Part shown: positions 8,922 to 17,087 of the stretch, in pieces | Numbering within the stretch: position 1 is the stretch's first letter | Layout: every line of letters starts with the position of its first letter | Assembly (NCBI GenBank): GCA_963820095.1 | Contig: CAWFZA010000015.1 | Coordinates: forward strand, 1-64,000 | From: Roseiarcus sp963820095 | GTDB taxonomy: Bacteria > Pseudomonadota > Alphaproteobacteria > Rhizobiales > Beijerinckiaceae | DNA length: 64,000 nucleotides | Direction: 5' to 3' | Position numbers and translations under genes: made by a program | The notes under the pieces: generated by a model | Told to the model about the DNA's origin: nothing | What the model saw: the letters and a program-made list of their open reading frames with translations, nothing else | Database searches by the model: none

Positions 8922-9225
8922 ATGCTTCGCCTCCTTTGGGCAGTCCTGCCGACAGTTCACTCCTCGCTCCGCTGTCGGCGCGACCTCCTGCTCGAGAACC
9001 TCGCTCTCCGTCAACAACTCGCCACCCTGACGAGTCGACGACGCCCGGTCGTTCGCTCCGGTGACCGGCTCTTCTGGGTCGCCCTGCGGCGCTTATGGCC
9101 GGGCTGGGCGCAGGTCCTCATCAGCGTCCGGCCAGCGACCGTCGTTCGGTGGCATCGCAGAGGCTTCCGCCTCTACTGGGCCAAGTTGTCTCGGCGCCCG
9201 CGTCAGCCCGGCCGCCCTCGCCTGT
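8922..9225 (+). pseudogene. N-terminal relic of an rve-type transposase
   Basis: Reads MLRLLWAVLPTVHSS, then LLENLALRQQLATL and WPGWAQVLISVRPATVVRW, HRRGFRLYW and RPRQPGRP: the same N-terminal architecture as the broken copy at 3784-4203 but in opposite orientation and clearly divergent. Similarity to the family stops near 9225, after which the frame runs into unrelated sequence and the IS256 relic. The catalytic DDE domain is absent, so the gene is dead. Confidence 0.75.
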
Positions 9226-9292
9226 CGCTCTTCGTTCCTGCGGAAGGTTGCGTCTACGTCGAGGTTCCGTCAATCAGTGTGGAAACGGCATT

Positions 9293-9435
9293 AGGCGGCA
9301 AGCCTCCCATCGGCCGTCTTCGCGACAGCCCTTCCCGTCGAACTTCCTCCCGTCGTAGACATCGCGAGTAGCTTCGGCGTGTCGAGCCTGCGGAAGCGGC
9401 TTCCGGCGATCTGCAGCACCTTCAATACGCGATCG
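9293..9435 (-). pseudogene. IS256-type transposase C-terminal relic (copy 1)
   Basis: On the minus strand this reads KVLQIAGSRFRRLDTPKLLA and then loses frame. At nucleotide level it matches the 3' end of the transposase at 10430 (shared GTCGTAGACATCG and GTGTCGAGCCTGCGGA blocks). It is a small, decayed duplicate in the same orientation as the larger relic on the other side of the sigma/anti-sigma pair. Confidence 0.75.
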
Positions 9436-9464
9436 CGTTCGCCATCTACCCGACAGGGTCGAGG

Positions 9465-9881
9465 CTAGAATCCGCTCGGCCGCAGTGCCGCGCGCGAGCG
9501 CACGAAGAGCGCCCAGCAGAGGATCGCCGCCGCACAGAGCACTCCGGCCATGGGCGGTGCGTCGCGCACAAGAAGGAAGAAAAGGCCACGCGTGGTGTCG
9601 AAGGCACAGGAGAGCGGCGCGACCGTGAACGCCAACGCGAAGCCGAGCAGCCAGCTGCGGCGGCGCAGGGCGCGGCGGGTACGCTCGAGCGCGTCGGCCT
9701 CGTCCGCGTGGCTGAGCGGCGCGGCCGGAAGTGAGAGCGCGCGTCGCTGCTCATCGAGGGAGCGCTGCAGCTCAGGATCCCCGCGCAGGAACCCCTCGAC
9801 GAGGGCGCGCGTGTCCGGGCTGGCGTCGCCGCTCAGGTAGGCCGGGAGCAGATCGATGATCACGTTACGAGTGATGTCCAT
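9465..9881 (-). CDS. putative membrane anti-sigma factor
   Basis: 138 residues. The N-terminal 70 (MDITRNVIIDLLPAYLSGDA onward) resemble the cytoplasmic anti-sigma domain of zf-HC2-like proteins, though without an obvious HxxxCxxC zinc motif. Two hydrophobic segments follow (SWLLGFALAFTVAPLSCAF and MAGVLCAAAILCWALFV), which would anchor it in the inner membrane. The ATG at 9881 has AAGGAG seven bases upstream and overlaps the sigma gene's 3' end by 17 bases, so the pair is translationally coupled. Role inferred from context and topology. Confidence 0.68.
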   Translation of the reverse strand: MDITRNVIIDLLPAYLSGDASPDTRALVEGFLRGDPELQRSLDEQRRALSLPAAPLSHADEADALERTRRALRRRSWLLGFALAFTVAPLSCAFDTTRGLFFLLVRDAPPMAGVLCAAAILCWALFVRSRAALRPSGF

Positions 9882-10359
9882 GTTCGTTCTCCTTTTTCAT
9901 GAGATCCGTGAGACGCGCACGTGCTCGGTGGACGCGCACGCGCGCCGCTATCGGCGAAAGCCCAAGCGCCACCGCGATCTCCTCATGCGACAATTCCTCG
10001 ACAACGCGCAGGATCAACGCGGCGCGATCAGTCTCGGGGAGTCGCTGCAAGGCACGAAGCGTGCGTCGCAGCTCCTCGCGCACTTCTGCGCGCGCGTCGG
10101 GCGCTGCGGCCGGGTCGGCAAGCGCGGGATCCATGGGCGCGCTCGGGCGCCGTTTGCGCAGCTCCTCGCGAAACAAGTTGTGCGCGATGGCGAGCAGCCA
10201 CGACCGCACGCTGCCCCGAACCTCGCCCACCGCCACAAAGGCGCGCACGAACGTCTCTGCAGCGAGGTCGTCCGCCAGCGCCGGGTCGCCCGAAAGGAAC
10301 AGGGCGAAGCGCCGCACGGCCGGTGCGTACTGCACGTAGAGGTCGTGGAAGCTCGTCAT
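9865..10359 (-). CDS. ECF-type RNA polymerase sigma factor
   Basis: 164-residue sigma-70 factor of the extracytoplasmic-function class. Region 2 spans FHDLYVQYAPAVRRFALFL to RSWLLAIAHNLFREELRKRR, including the DPALADDLAAETFVRA core-binding helix. Region 4 is LQRLPETDRAALILRVVEEL followed by the helix-turn-helix SHEEIAVALGLSPIAARVRV. The start at 10359 fits the family; an in-frame upstream Met at 10503 lies in IS256 relic sequence. It overlaps and presumably is controlled by the anti-sigma gene. No target promoter can be assigned. Confidence 0.85.
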   Translation of the reverse strand: MTSFHDLYVQYAPAVRRFALFLSGDPALADDLAAETFVRAFVAVGEVRGSVRSWLLAIAHNLFREELRKRRPSAPMDPALADPAAAPDARAEVREELRRTLRALQRLPETDRAALILRVVEELSHEEIAVALGLSPIAARVRVHRARARLTDLMKKENEHGHHS

Positions 10360-10429
10360 GCCGGCTGGAGGATGCGGGAGGCCGGAAAGTGTTACAGCCG
10401 ACCGAGCGTCGTAGCGCGAGTAGAAGGCA

Positions 10430-10790
10430 TCAGCCGGCGAGCCTCCGGTTAACCGTCTTCGCGACGGCCTTTCCATCGATAAACTTCCTCCCGTCGTAGA
10501 CATCGGCGAGTAGCTCCGGCGTGTCGAGCCTGCGGAGGCGGCTCTCGGTGATTTTCAGCACCTTCCAGATGAGTGCGGTGGCGTTCGGCACCTTCTTGAT
10601 GCGCTCGGCCGCGCTCGTCCGCAGCCGCACCGTGGCGAACGGGCACTCCACCACGTTCGTCGTGCGCAGGTGCTTCCAGTGTTGCTTTGGAATGGCGTAG
10701 AATGCGACGAGCTGGTCCCAGTCTTTCTCCAGCACTTCGACGGCGGCGGGGTGCCTCTTGCGGTAGCTGCGGAAGACCCTTCAGCCGCTC
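10430..10790 (-). pseudogene. IS256-family transposase C-terminal fragment (copy 2)
   Basis: The minus-strand frame reads VFRSYRKRHPAAVEVLEKDW, then LVAFYAIPKQHWKHLRTTN, ATVRLRT, ALIWKVLKITESRLRRLD and a terminal VYDGRKFIDG segment, all typical of the C-terminal third of IS256/mutator transposases. Upstream, toward 10860, the frame is lost and only scraps remain, so most of the gene including the first two catalytic Asp residues is missing. Copy 1 at 9293 is a smaller piece of the same gene. Confidence 0.85.
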
Positions 10791-10909
10791 GCCGCTCCAC
10801 TTGCTCCAGAGGGCCTTGTGGACGTTGGCCAAGCGCCACCTCCGGTGCGGCGTGAAGTAGCCCCCTGAAGAATCGGACAGGCTCGACGTAGTAATAAGCG
10901 AGTCTACCG

Positions 10910-11305
10910 ATGGAGAAGAAGACCGAGGTAACCGAGGCGGCCGCAGGACCCGAGCCGAAGCGCAGGCGACGGTATTCGGCCAAGGAAAAGCTGCGGATGT
11001 TGGCCGAGGCCGAGATGGCCGAGAGCAGCATCTCGCTGGTGGCACGGCGGTACGGCTTGGCCTCGAGCCTGCTGTTCCGGTGGCGGCAACTTCGCGACGC
11101 CGGCAGCCTCACCGGGTTGCAGGCCGGTGAGCCCGTGGTGGGCGAGTCCGAGGTGCAGCGGCTCAAGGCCCAGGTGCGGGAGCTGCAGCGCCTCGTGGGG
11201 AAGAAGGCTGAGGAGAACGAGATTCTCCGCGCAGCCATTGAGCTTGCCCGCGAAAAAAAACTGCTCACGCCCGCGTCCTTGTCGAAACTGGAGGGTTTGC
11301 TGTGA
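10910..11305 (+). CDS. IS3-family (IS2 group) transposase OrfA
   Basis: DNA-binding subunit of an IS2-group element, 131 residues. An N-terminal helix-turn-helix (RRRRYSAKEKLRMLAEAE, SISLVARRYGLASSLLFRWR) is followed by a long coiled-coil stretch (ESEVQRLKAQVRELQRLVGK). Near the end an A8 run at about 11258-11265 is the sort of slippery tract used for OrfA-OrfB frameshifting in this family, though here OrfB also has its own GTG overlapping the OrfA stop (GTGA at 11302). OrfA looks intact, OrfB does not. Confidence 0.88.
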   Translation: MEKKTEVTEAAAGPEPKRRRRYSAKEKLRMLAEAEMAESSISLVARRYGLASSLLFRWRQLRDAGSLTGLQAGEPVVGESEVQRLKAQVRELQRLVGKKAEENEILRAAIELAREKKLLTPASLSKLEGLL

Positions 11306-11847
11306 GGGCGGTGGCACGAGCGTTCGGTGTCTCGCGGAGTAATTTGATGCGCGAGCTCCCAGCTCAGCAGCGCTCTCGGCGACTGCCAGCCAACGAGGCC
11401 GACGTCCTCGAAGCCGTGAAGGCCGTTGTCGGTGGACGGCCAACCTACGGCTACCGCCGTACCACTGCTCTCCTCAACCGCGCACGACGCGGTGAAGGCA
11501 AAGCCACGGTCAACCACAAGCGGGTCTACCGGCTGATGGCGACGAACCAATTGCTGCTGCAGAGGTGCACGGGACGTCCTGAACGCCTGCACGAGGGGAG
11601 AGTGGTGACGCTCAAGAGCGACCTGCGCTACTGCAGCGACGCTCTGGAGATTCGGTGCTGGAATGGGGAGAAGGTGCAGCTGCTGTTCAGCCTCGACTGC
11701 TGCGACCGCGAGGTGATGGCTTTCTCCGCTTCAGCCGAGTACCCGACGGGCGAGACAGTGCGCGACGTGATGGCCAACACCGTTGAACACCGGTTTGGCG
11801 TTGGAGCGAAGAGGACGCCACATCCCATCACGCGAGGCGCATCATAG
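11302..11847 (+). pseudogene. IS2-group transposase OrfB, truncated
   Basis: Begins VRAVARAFGVSRSNLMREL and continues with family-typical GRPTYGYRRTTALLNRARR, KRVYRLMATNQLLLQR, RYCSDALEIRCWNGEKV and FSLDCCDREVMAFSA, the segment holding the first catalytic Asp. Similarity stops after FGVGAKRTPHPI, where intact IS2 OrfB proteins continue into the second catalytic Asp (WLTDNGS). The last residues come from unrelated DNA. At 181 instead of roughly 280-300 residues it lacks the rest of the DDE triad, so this IS copy cannot transpose itself. Confidence 0.85.
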
Positions 11848-12125
11848 GGAGACTTCCTGGGGGCACGGGATACCAAGGTCCTACCAGGGGCCGAGAACGC
11901 TCACCGTTGGACAGCGCAGGGCGTAGCCGTGGCCATCGCACGCGGAGCAGCAGCAAACAATCCGGGTCACATGAGACCTCCACGCAGCCTTGCGCACCGC
12001 TTCCGCTTGACCCATCCCGACGTTGGCGGGTGCAGCAGTCTCGCGGAGCGGACACCACCAGCCGGGCGAAATAGTCCTTGGCTGTTCTCGGACTGCGCTA
12101 CCGTGACGCCAGCGGGATAACCGAC

Positions 12126-12449
12126 ATGCTCAGAGCGTTCGCCTGTGTTGTGGTCTTCGTCGCCGCAGCGTGCTCGCACACCGTTGGAGCGAAGGTTGAC
12201 GCCAATCAGTTCGAGAAGGGCAAAGCGACGGTGGCCGACGTGACCAAGCAACTCGGTACGCCTAGTACCCAGGGGACTACGACCGATTCCAGCGGCCAGC
12301 AGACTACGGTCCTGACGTACACTTGGGGGACGAGCGGTCTCGGGGGCTACGACGTGGAAGCCACCAGCTTCATCTTCAAGAACGGGGTCCTGGACTCCAC
12401 CACGGTATCCAAGGCGAACAGCGGACAGCAGCAGCCACCGCCGAAGTAG
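12126..12449 (+). CDS. small lipoprotein with BamE/SmpA-like fold
   Basis: 107-residue predicted lipoprotein. The signal LRAFACVVVFVAAACS gives a lipobox (AAAC) with Cys at about residue 15. The mature part shows the BamE/SmpA-type pattern FEKGKATVADVTKQLGTPS followed by a beta-rich VLTYTWGTSGLGG segment, then a Gln/Pro tail. Small stand-alone proteins of this sort are widespread and mostly uncharacterised; it need not belong to the BAM complex. The ATG at 12126 gives the best signal peptide. It stands alone, with no recognisable gene between 11848 and 12125. Confidence 0.7.
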   Translation: MLRAFACVVVFVAAACSHTVGAKVDANQFEKGKATVADVTKQLGTPSTQGTTTDSSGQQTTVLTYTWGTSGLGGYDVEATSFIFKNGVLDSTTVSKANSGQQQPPPK

Positions 12450-12668
12450 AACGCACGAAGCCCGCCTCTCGAACGGACGGTGACGGGATCTGTGGTGCGG
12501 CGGACGTCGCTGGTTTATGCGGCGCGGCGGCCGAACTCCCGTAGCGGGCGACTGCCAGGCCGACTGCCCGGCGGACCGCTGGGTACCCCGGGAAGCTCGA
12601 CCGGCCGTCGACGGTTCGGAGCGTTTCGTATCCCCGTTCCGCTCCCTGAAAACTCGTCCGGCGCGTTT

Positions 12669-12746
12669 CTCCTCTGAAACGGATCGGAAAAGTGACCCTG
12701 CCGGGATTCGAACCCGACCTATGACTCTCTCGGACGTACAGCCCGG
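12669..12746 (-). other. tRNA-Tyr(GTA) 3'-half remnant, possible attachment scar
   Basis: On the minus strand 12746-12692 reads as an anticodon stem-loop (CGGG-CTGTACG-TCCG, anticodon GTA at 12739-12737), a long class-II-type variable region, a T-arm (GGGTTCGAATCCC) and the acceptor 3' strand. The upstream sequence does not form a D-arm or acceptor 5' strand, so only the 3' half is present. The plus-strand flank CTCCTCTGAAAC (12669-12680) and the T-arm are shared with 4262-4311. Many integrases target tRNA 3' ends, so this may be an island boundary. Confidence 0.6.
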
Positions 12747-12771
12747 AAGCGAGGATTCGGATTGCTGCCCG

Positions 12772-13173
12772 TCAAGCCCAAACCTTCAACGGGCAGTGCA
12801 GGGCAGCATGGCTGAAGTCTCTGTCGGTGGTCAGCAACGTCAGTCCATGATGGATGCAAAGTTGGGCCAACAGCGCGTCGATGGTTCCCATCTGGACCCC
12901 CGCACGGCGACACATGTTCCGCAATTCGGCGGCCGCGATATGGTCTTCGCGGGTCGGGGTGATCATTGGCAGCGCGCCAAAATGCTCGATGATGTCCTTG
13001 CGAGCGCGAGGACCGGCGAATCCCTGTAGCAACTCCTGAAGCACCAAGCCGGTTGTGACCACAATGGCTTCGCTCTCCAGCGCCTGGCGTAGGACGGTGA
13101 CCTGCGGCAATACAAGAGACGGGTCACGCCGCAGCGCCAACGACCAGACGCTCGTGTCGACCAGGAGGTTCAT
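12772..13173 (-). CDS. vapC: VapC-like PIN-domain toxin
   Basis: 133-residue PIN-domain ribonuclease of a type II toxin-antitoxin pair. The acidic active-site residues are all visible: Asp6 in LLVDTSVW, Glu47 in LVLQELLQG, Asp99 in GTIDALLAQ and Asp117/Asp119 in LLTTDRDF. Its start overlaps the antitoxin stop by four bases, so the toxin is translated in coupling with VapB. The module sits right next to the tRNA-Tyr remnant, a common position for stabilising modules of genomic islands. Confidence 0.9.
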   Translation of the reverse strand: MNLLVDTSVWSLALRRDPSLVLPQVTVLRQALESEAIVVTTGLVLQELLQGFAGPRARKDIIEHFGALPMITPTREDHIAAAELRNMCRRAGVQMGTIDALLAQLCIHHGLTLLTTDRDFSHAALHCPLKVWA

Positions 13174-13370
13174 CTCCGCGAACGCTCCGCCTTGAAGTCA
13201 AACGAGTTGTCCCACTCGAGATTGCCCATAAGGTGAACGAGGTGTTTCTGTCGTCGCCTAGCGATGAATTCCTCGAGTGCGCGCGTCACGGCGGCCTTCT
13301 TGGTGCGCTCGCCGCTGACTTTGAGCGCGCGTTCGAGCAAGTCCGGGTCCAGAGATAGGTTGGTGGCCAC
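13170..13370 (-). CDS. vapB: VapB-like antitoxin
   Basis: 66-residue antitoxin. The N-terminal part (ATNLSLDPDLLERALKVSG, then KKAAVTRALEEFIARRR) is a ribbon-helix-helix type DNA-binding and dimerisation module with the Leu-rich helix of the DUF2191/VapB group. The C-terminal HLMGNLEWDNSFDFKAERSRR should wrap around the toxin. I chose the GTG at 13370 because AAGGAG lies six bases upstream; Met codons further up have no such site. The operon is presumably autorepressed by the VapBC complex. Confidence 0.87.
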   Translation of the reverse strand: MATNLSLDPDLLERALKVSGERTKKAAVTRALEEFIARRRQKHLVHLMGNLEWDNSFDFKAERSRR

Positions 13371-13625
13371 GTGTGACTCCTTACACATGACCCTACACAA
13401 GCTCGTTCAGACCGGCAAGTGAGATGCTGGCGTGTCTATGGCTGAGCGCGGCAGGAGGGAAGCCTTGGCGGCGCTCACCTGCCGAGCCAGCGCGCGCCGG
13501 GAGTTCGCACTCGCGGCGGCTCAGATGCTTCGCCAACCTCTGCGCAAAAGGTCAATGCGATCGGATTGGGCGCGAAATTCTGAAACCCTAATGCATTGGT
13601 CAGCCGGTCACGCGTTTCCAGCCAG

Positions 13626-13934
13626 TCAAGGTCCCGTCGGCCATCTGCACTTCCACCACCGGTGCCGCTCCTCCCAGTAGGCGCATTCGGTGCGAAGGTT
13701 GACCAGCCGAGCGTTCCACCGCTCAGGCGTCATGGCTTCCCATTGCCTCAGGAGGTTCTCGCGGACCGCCGTGAACTTGGCGTTGGTGGCGACTTGCTTC
13801 TCCCTCCTCCATGTCCGCTCACCCCTATTACGTTTGGCCAGAGCGATCGCGGCCAACGCCGCAACCGCAAATGAACGGCGCGGCGGTCGCTTCCGACCGT
13901 TCGAGGAATGGGCGCCAGATTCGACGTCGGCCAT
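13626..13934 (-). CDS. hypothetical protein, weakly supported
   Basis: Possible 102-residue protein, rich in Arg and Trp, with an Ala/Leu-rich stretch (SFAVAALAAIALA) and a C-terminal part such as LLRQWEAMTPERWNARL and RHRWWKCRW. I do not recognise it. It lies in the transition between the accessory block and lpxC, on the same strand as lpxC. Several overlapping frames are open here because of high GC, so it may not be real. Confidence 0.35.
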   Translation of the reverse strand: MADVESGAHSSNGRKRPPRRSFAVAALAAIALAKRNRGERTWRREKQVATNAKFTAVRENLLRQWEAMTPERWNARLVNLRTECAYWEERHRWWKCRWPTGP

Positions 13935-14083
13935 GCTTCAAGAACCCTGGTTGTGGGCGGGGAAGCGCCAATTCCGCCGTTCGGCGACGAAGCGGCTCAT
14001 TTACCGCATTCGCGGAGCGCGCGCCAGATTTCCGGCCAAGCAGAGCTGCCGGTCGGCGCGGCGTATAGACGGGTAAATAGGGC

Positions 14084-14111
14084 AAAAGCGCGGCGGCCAG
14101 GGCGCCGCGCT
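14084..14111 (-). terminator. rho-independent terminator after lpxC
   Basis: On the minus strand AGCGCGGCG (14111-14103) pairs with CGCCGCGCT (14095-14087) around a 7-base loop and is followed by TTTT and further T-rich sequence. It begins five bases after the lpxC stop codon and would end the ftsQ-ftsA-ftsZ-lpxC transcript. Confidence 0.8.
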
Positions 14112-14115
14112 CCGG

Positions 14116-15069
14116 TCAATCGGCGACGGCGAACGCGGCGGCGCCGGTCGGCACATGAGCGCTTCCGGCCCGGGCGCGCATTGCGGCCGGCGCGGATTGC
14201 GCTTCAAGGAGGTCATAGGCTGAGCGACGGTCGAACAACGCCTCGAGCGCCATCGCATTGAGCTTGTGGCCCGGGCGGTAGGTCCGATAAAGGCCAACAA
14301 TCGGCATGCCCGCGAGCGACAAATCGCCGATCGCATCGAGCGCCTTGTGGCGCACGAACTCGTCGGCGTAGCGCAAACCCTCCGGATTGAGGATGGCGTC
14401 GCCATCGATGGCGACGGAGTTCTCGAGCGAAGAGCCGAGCGCGTAGCCCGCCCGCCACAACGCCTGGACGTCGCTGACAAATCCGAAAGTGCGGGCGCGA
14501 GCGATATCTCGGCGGAAGGTCGCCGGGTCAAGATCGAAGACCCGCCGCTGGCGCCCAATCGCCGGCGATTTGAAGTCGATCTCGACGTCGAGGCGGAATC
14601 CGCTCTCGGCGGGCAGGAATTCGGCGAAGCCGGCGTCATGGTCCACCCGCACCGGCTTGACAATCTTGAGGTAGCGACGGGAGCGCGGCTGCTGAATGAC
14701 GCCAACCGAATCGATCGCCCGGACAAAATCGACCGCGGAGCCATCCATGATCGGCGTTTCCGGCCCGTCGATCTCGACGAGGACATTGTCGATCCGAAGA
14801 CCGGAAAGGGCGGCCAGGAGATGCTCGACGGTCGAGATGCTGGCCCCCGCGGCGTCGCCGATGGTGGTGCAAAGCGACGTCTGCGTCACATTGGCGCGCT
14901 TGGCCTCGAGCAGACGCTCGCGTCCGCCGGGCAGTCCAGTTCGCAGAAACATGACGCCCGTGTCGACATGGGCAGGATGAAGGACGACTTGAGCAGGCGC
15001 CGCGGAATGGACTCCGGCGCCCTGGATGATCACACGATCGCGCAGCGTTGTCTGAGAACCAAATCGCAT
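14116..15069 (-). CDS. lpxC: UDP-3-O-acyl-N-acetylglucosamine deacetylase
   Basis: Zinc deacetylase for the first committed step of lipid A synthesis in the cytoplasm. The 317-residue product from the ATG at 15069 carries the family's metal ligands: His83 in STVEHLLAAL, His241 and Asp245 in HKALDAIGDL, and His268 in RPGHKLNA. An in-frame earlier start (15147) adds 26 residues lacking family character; GGAAG lies upstream of the chosen ATG. It follows ftsZ after a 331-base spacer, the usual order at the end of proteobacterial dcw clusters, and a terminator stands directly behind it. Confidence 0.95.
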   Translation of the reverse strand: MRFGSQTTLRDRVIIQGAGVHSAAPAQVVLHPAHVDTGVMFLRTGLPGGRERLLEAKRANVTQTSLCTTIGDAAGASISTVEHLLAALSGLRIDNVLVEIDGPETPIMDGSAVDFVRAIDSVGVIQQPRSRRYLKIVKPVRVDHDAGFAEFLPAESGFRLDVEIDFKSPAIGRQRRVFDLDPATFRRDIARARTFGFVSDVQALWRAGYALGSSLENSVAIDGDAILNPEGLRYADEFVRHKALDAIGDLSLAGMPIVGLYRTYRPGHKLNAMALEALFDRRSAYDLLEAQSAPAAMRARAGSAHVPTGAAAFAVAD

Positions 15070-15248
15070 CAACCGCTTCCGGACTTTCGCCCGGCCCTGA
15101 TTCGCGCCGTCGGCAACGATGCAAAGCGTCCCAGCTCCACATCGCATCGCTACTTAAAGCCGCCGATCGTCGTCCGCCCGCCGCCGCCAAAAAGCCTGGC
15201 GACGGCTCCTGAAAAGTCAGACTAGGGGCGGGGCGCCCCCGCGACAAA

Positions 15249-15333
15249 TCACCTTTGGTGAACAAAAGTTACAACGCCCCTGTCAACATTGTCTGAGATA
15301 GTTCAACGCTTTAGTCATTTACCAAGGGTTAAC
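15249..15333. promoter_or_regulatory. ftsZ-lpxC spacer: CtrA-like half-match, inverted repeat, possible lpxC promoter
   Basis: The 331-base spacer (15070-15400) has no gene. It contains TTTA-N7-TTAAC at 15318-15333, one base off the CtrA consensus TTAA-N7-TTAA, the inverted repeat TCACCTTTGGTGA (15249-15261), and on the minus strand a TTGACA box near 15287-15282. These suggest lpxC has its own promoter. No clear -10 was seen. Confidence 0.4.
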
Positions 15334-15400
15334 CGTGGGCGCGGGTGACGGGCTGCAGACCAGCCTCGGTCGCGGGGCCGAAGCGTCACAAGAAAACGAA

Positions 15401-16993
15401 TCAGTTCTGCTGCCGACGCAAAAAAGCCGGGATGTCGAGATGATCGTCCTCGGACGCCGGGGACGCGCAATGGCCCGGCCATTCGGTTCATACGCCCCCG
15501 AAGAGCGCGCCGACTGGGGGCGCGGCTGAGCGCGGGCAGGCTCGGCCGGAGCCACAACCTGGGGCCGCTGAAGCTGCGTCACCGGCGCCGGAGTCGCGGC
15601 GACAGGCGCAGGGGGGGCCTCGCCATCGTGACGGCTGATGCCGAATGCGGCCAGCTTCTCCAGGAGCGACCGGCGACGCGTTTCAGGCGCGGGGATGCCG
15701 TTTTGCGCGTCACGCAGCGCACGCAGCTGGTTCTGCGCCAGCTGCGGCAGGTCCTCGATCTGCGGCATGCGGGGCGACCGAAGGACCGGCTGCTCCGGGG
15801 CGGGCGGAATGAAGTCCGTCGTGCTCCGGTTCCTCCGCTTCGAGGCGCGCCTCGATCGGGTCGGGGAAGGCGACAGGCGCGAGGCACTCCTCCTGGCCGA
15901 CGTACGCGGCGGCAGGCGTGTCAGCCTGGGTTAGAGCGGTGCGAGCCGAGCGGGGCGTGAAGGCCCGTGCGCGCGAGAAGGCGTCGACCCTCGGCTGGGC
16001 GTTGACCGGCTCGATCTGTCCGATCGCCTCCTGATCGATGCCGGTGGCCACGACGGAAACCCGCACCACGCCGTCGAGCGCCGAATCGAAGGTGGCGCCA
16101 AGGATGATGTTGGCTTCCTCGTCGACCTCCTGGCGAATGCGGCTCGCCGCCTCGTCGACTTCGTACAGGGTGAGGTCATTGCCGCCGGTGATCGAGATCA
16201 AGAGGCCGCGCGCGCCCCGCATCGAGGTCTCGTCGAGCAGCGGGTTGGCGATCGCCGCTTCTGCGGCCTGCACCGCCCGCTTGTCGCCCGCAGCTTCGCC
16301 GGTGCCCATCATCGCCTTGCCCATTTCGCTCATGATCGAGCGCACGTCGGCGAAATCGAGGTTAATCAGTCCTTCCTTCACCATCAGGTCCGTGATGCAG
16401 GCGACCCCGGAATAGAGAACCTGGTCGGCCATGGCGAAAGCGTCGGCAAAGGTCGTCTTCTCGTTGGCGACCCGGAACAGGTTCTGGTTGGGGATGATGA
16501 TGAGCGTGTCGACCGCCTTTTGCAGGTCCGAGATCCCGGTCTCGGCGATCTTCATCCGCCGACCGCCCTCGAAATGAAAAGGCTTGGTGACAACGCCGAC
16601 GGTGAGAATGCCCATCTCGCGGGCGGCCCTGGCGATGACCGGCGCGGCGCCAGTGCCGGTGCCTCCGCCCATGCCGGCGGTGACGAACACCATATGCGCG
16701 CCGGCCAGGTGATCGCGGATCTCCTCGGAGGCTTCCTCCGCGGCCGCCTTGCCGACCTCGGGCTTCGACCCAGCGCCGAGGCCCTCTGTCACCTGAAGCC
16801 CCATCTGGATGATGCGTTCGGCCCGCGAGGACGTCAGCGCCTGCGCGTCGGTGTTCGCGACGATGAAATCGACGCCCGACAGGCCGGACACGATCATATT
16901 GTTGACCGCGTTGCCGCCGGCCCCGCCGACGCCGCACACCATGATGCGGGGCTTCAATTCCCTGAGTTCTGGCGCCTTTAGATTGATCGACAT
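15401..16993 (-). CDS. ftsZ: cell division GTPase FtsZ, reading frame broken in the C-terminal linker
   Basis: Tubulin-like GTPase that forms the Z ring. The GTPase core is intact: CGVGGAGGNAVNNM near the N-terminus, tubulin signature GMGGGTGTGAAP (about residues 108-119), and the NLDFADVRSIMSEMG and GGNDLTLYEVDEAA segments. As written the frame runs to a stop at 15710 with a nonsense tail. The expected linker is readable in the next frame from about 15813 (FIPPAPEQPVLRSPRMPQIE, LLEKLAAFGISRH), and after a second register change near 15460 the conserved end DDHLDIPAFLRRQQN appears with a TGA at 15401-15403. That terminal helix binds FtsA and other partners. Since FtsZ is essential, the two shifts are more likely sequence errors than real mutations. 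Confidence 0.93.
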
Positions 16994-17087
16994 GCTTGCC
17001 TCATTGGTTGGACGCCCGCCGGCGCCGATTGGAATGCGGTCTTCCCTTCACCACGCGCTCGCCTCAGGCGAGCGGCTCCTACGCGCC

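Noticed and set aside
14266..15225. 319-codon plus-strand frame opposite lpxC
   Set aside because: It is the antisense shadow of lpxC in GC-rich DNA; no family pattern, and the opposite strand is unambiguously coding.
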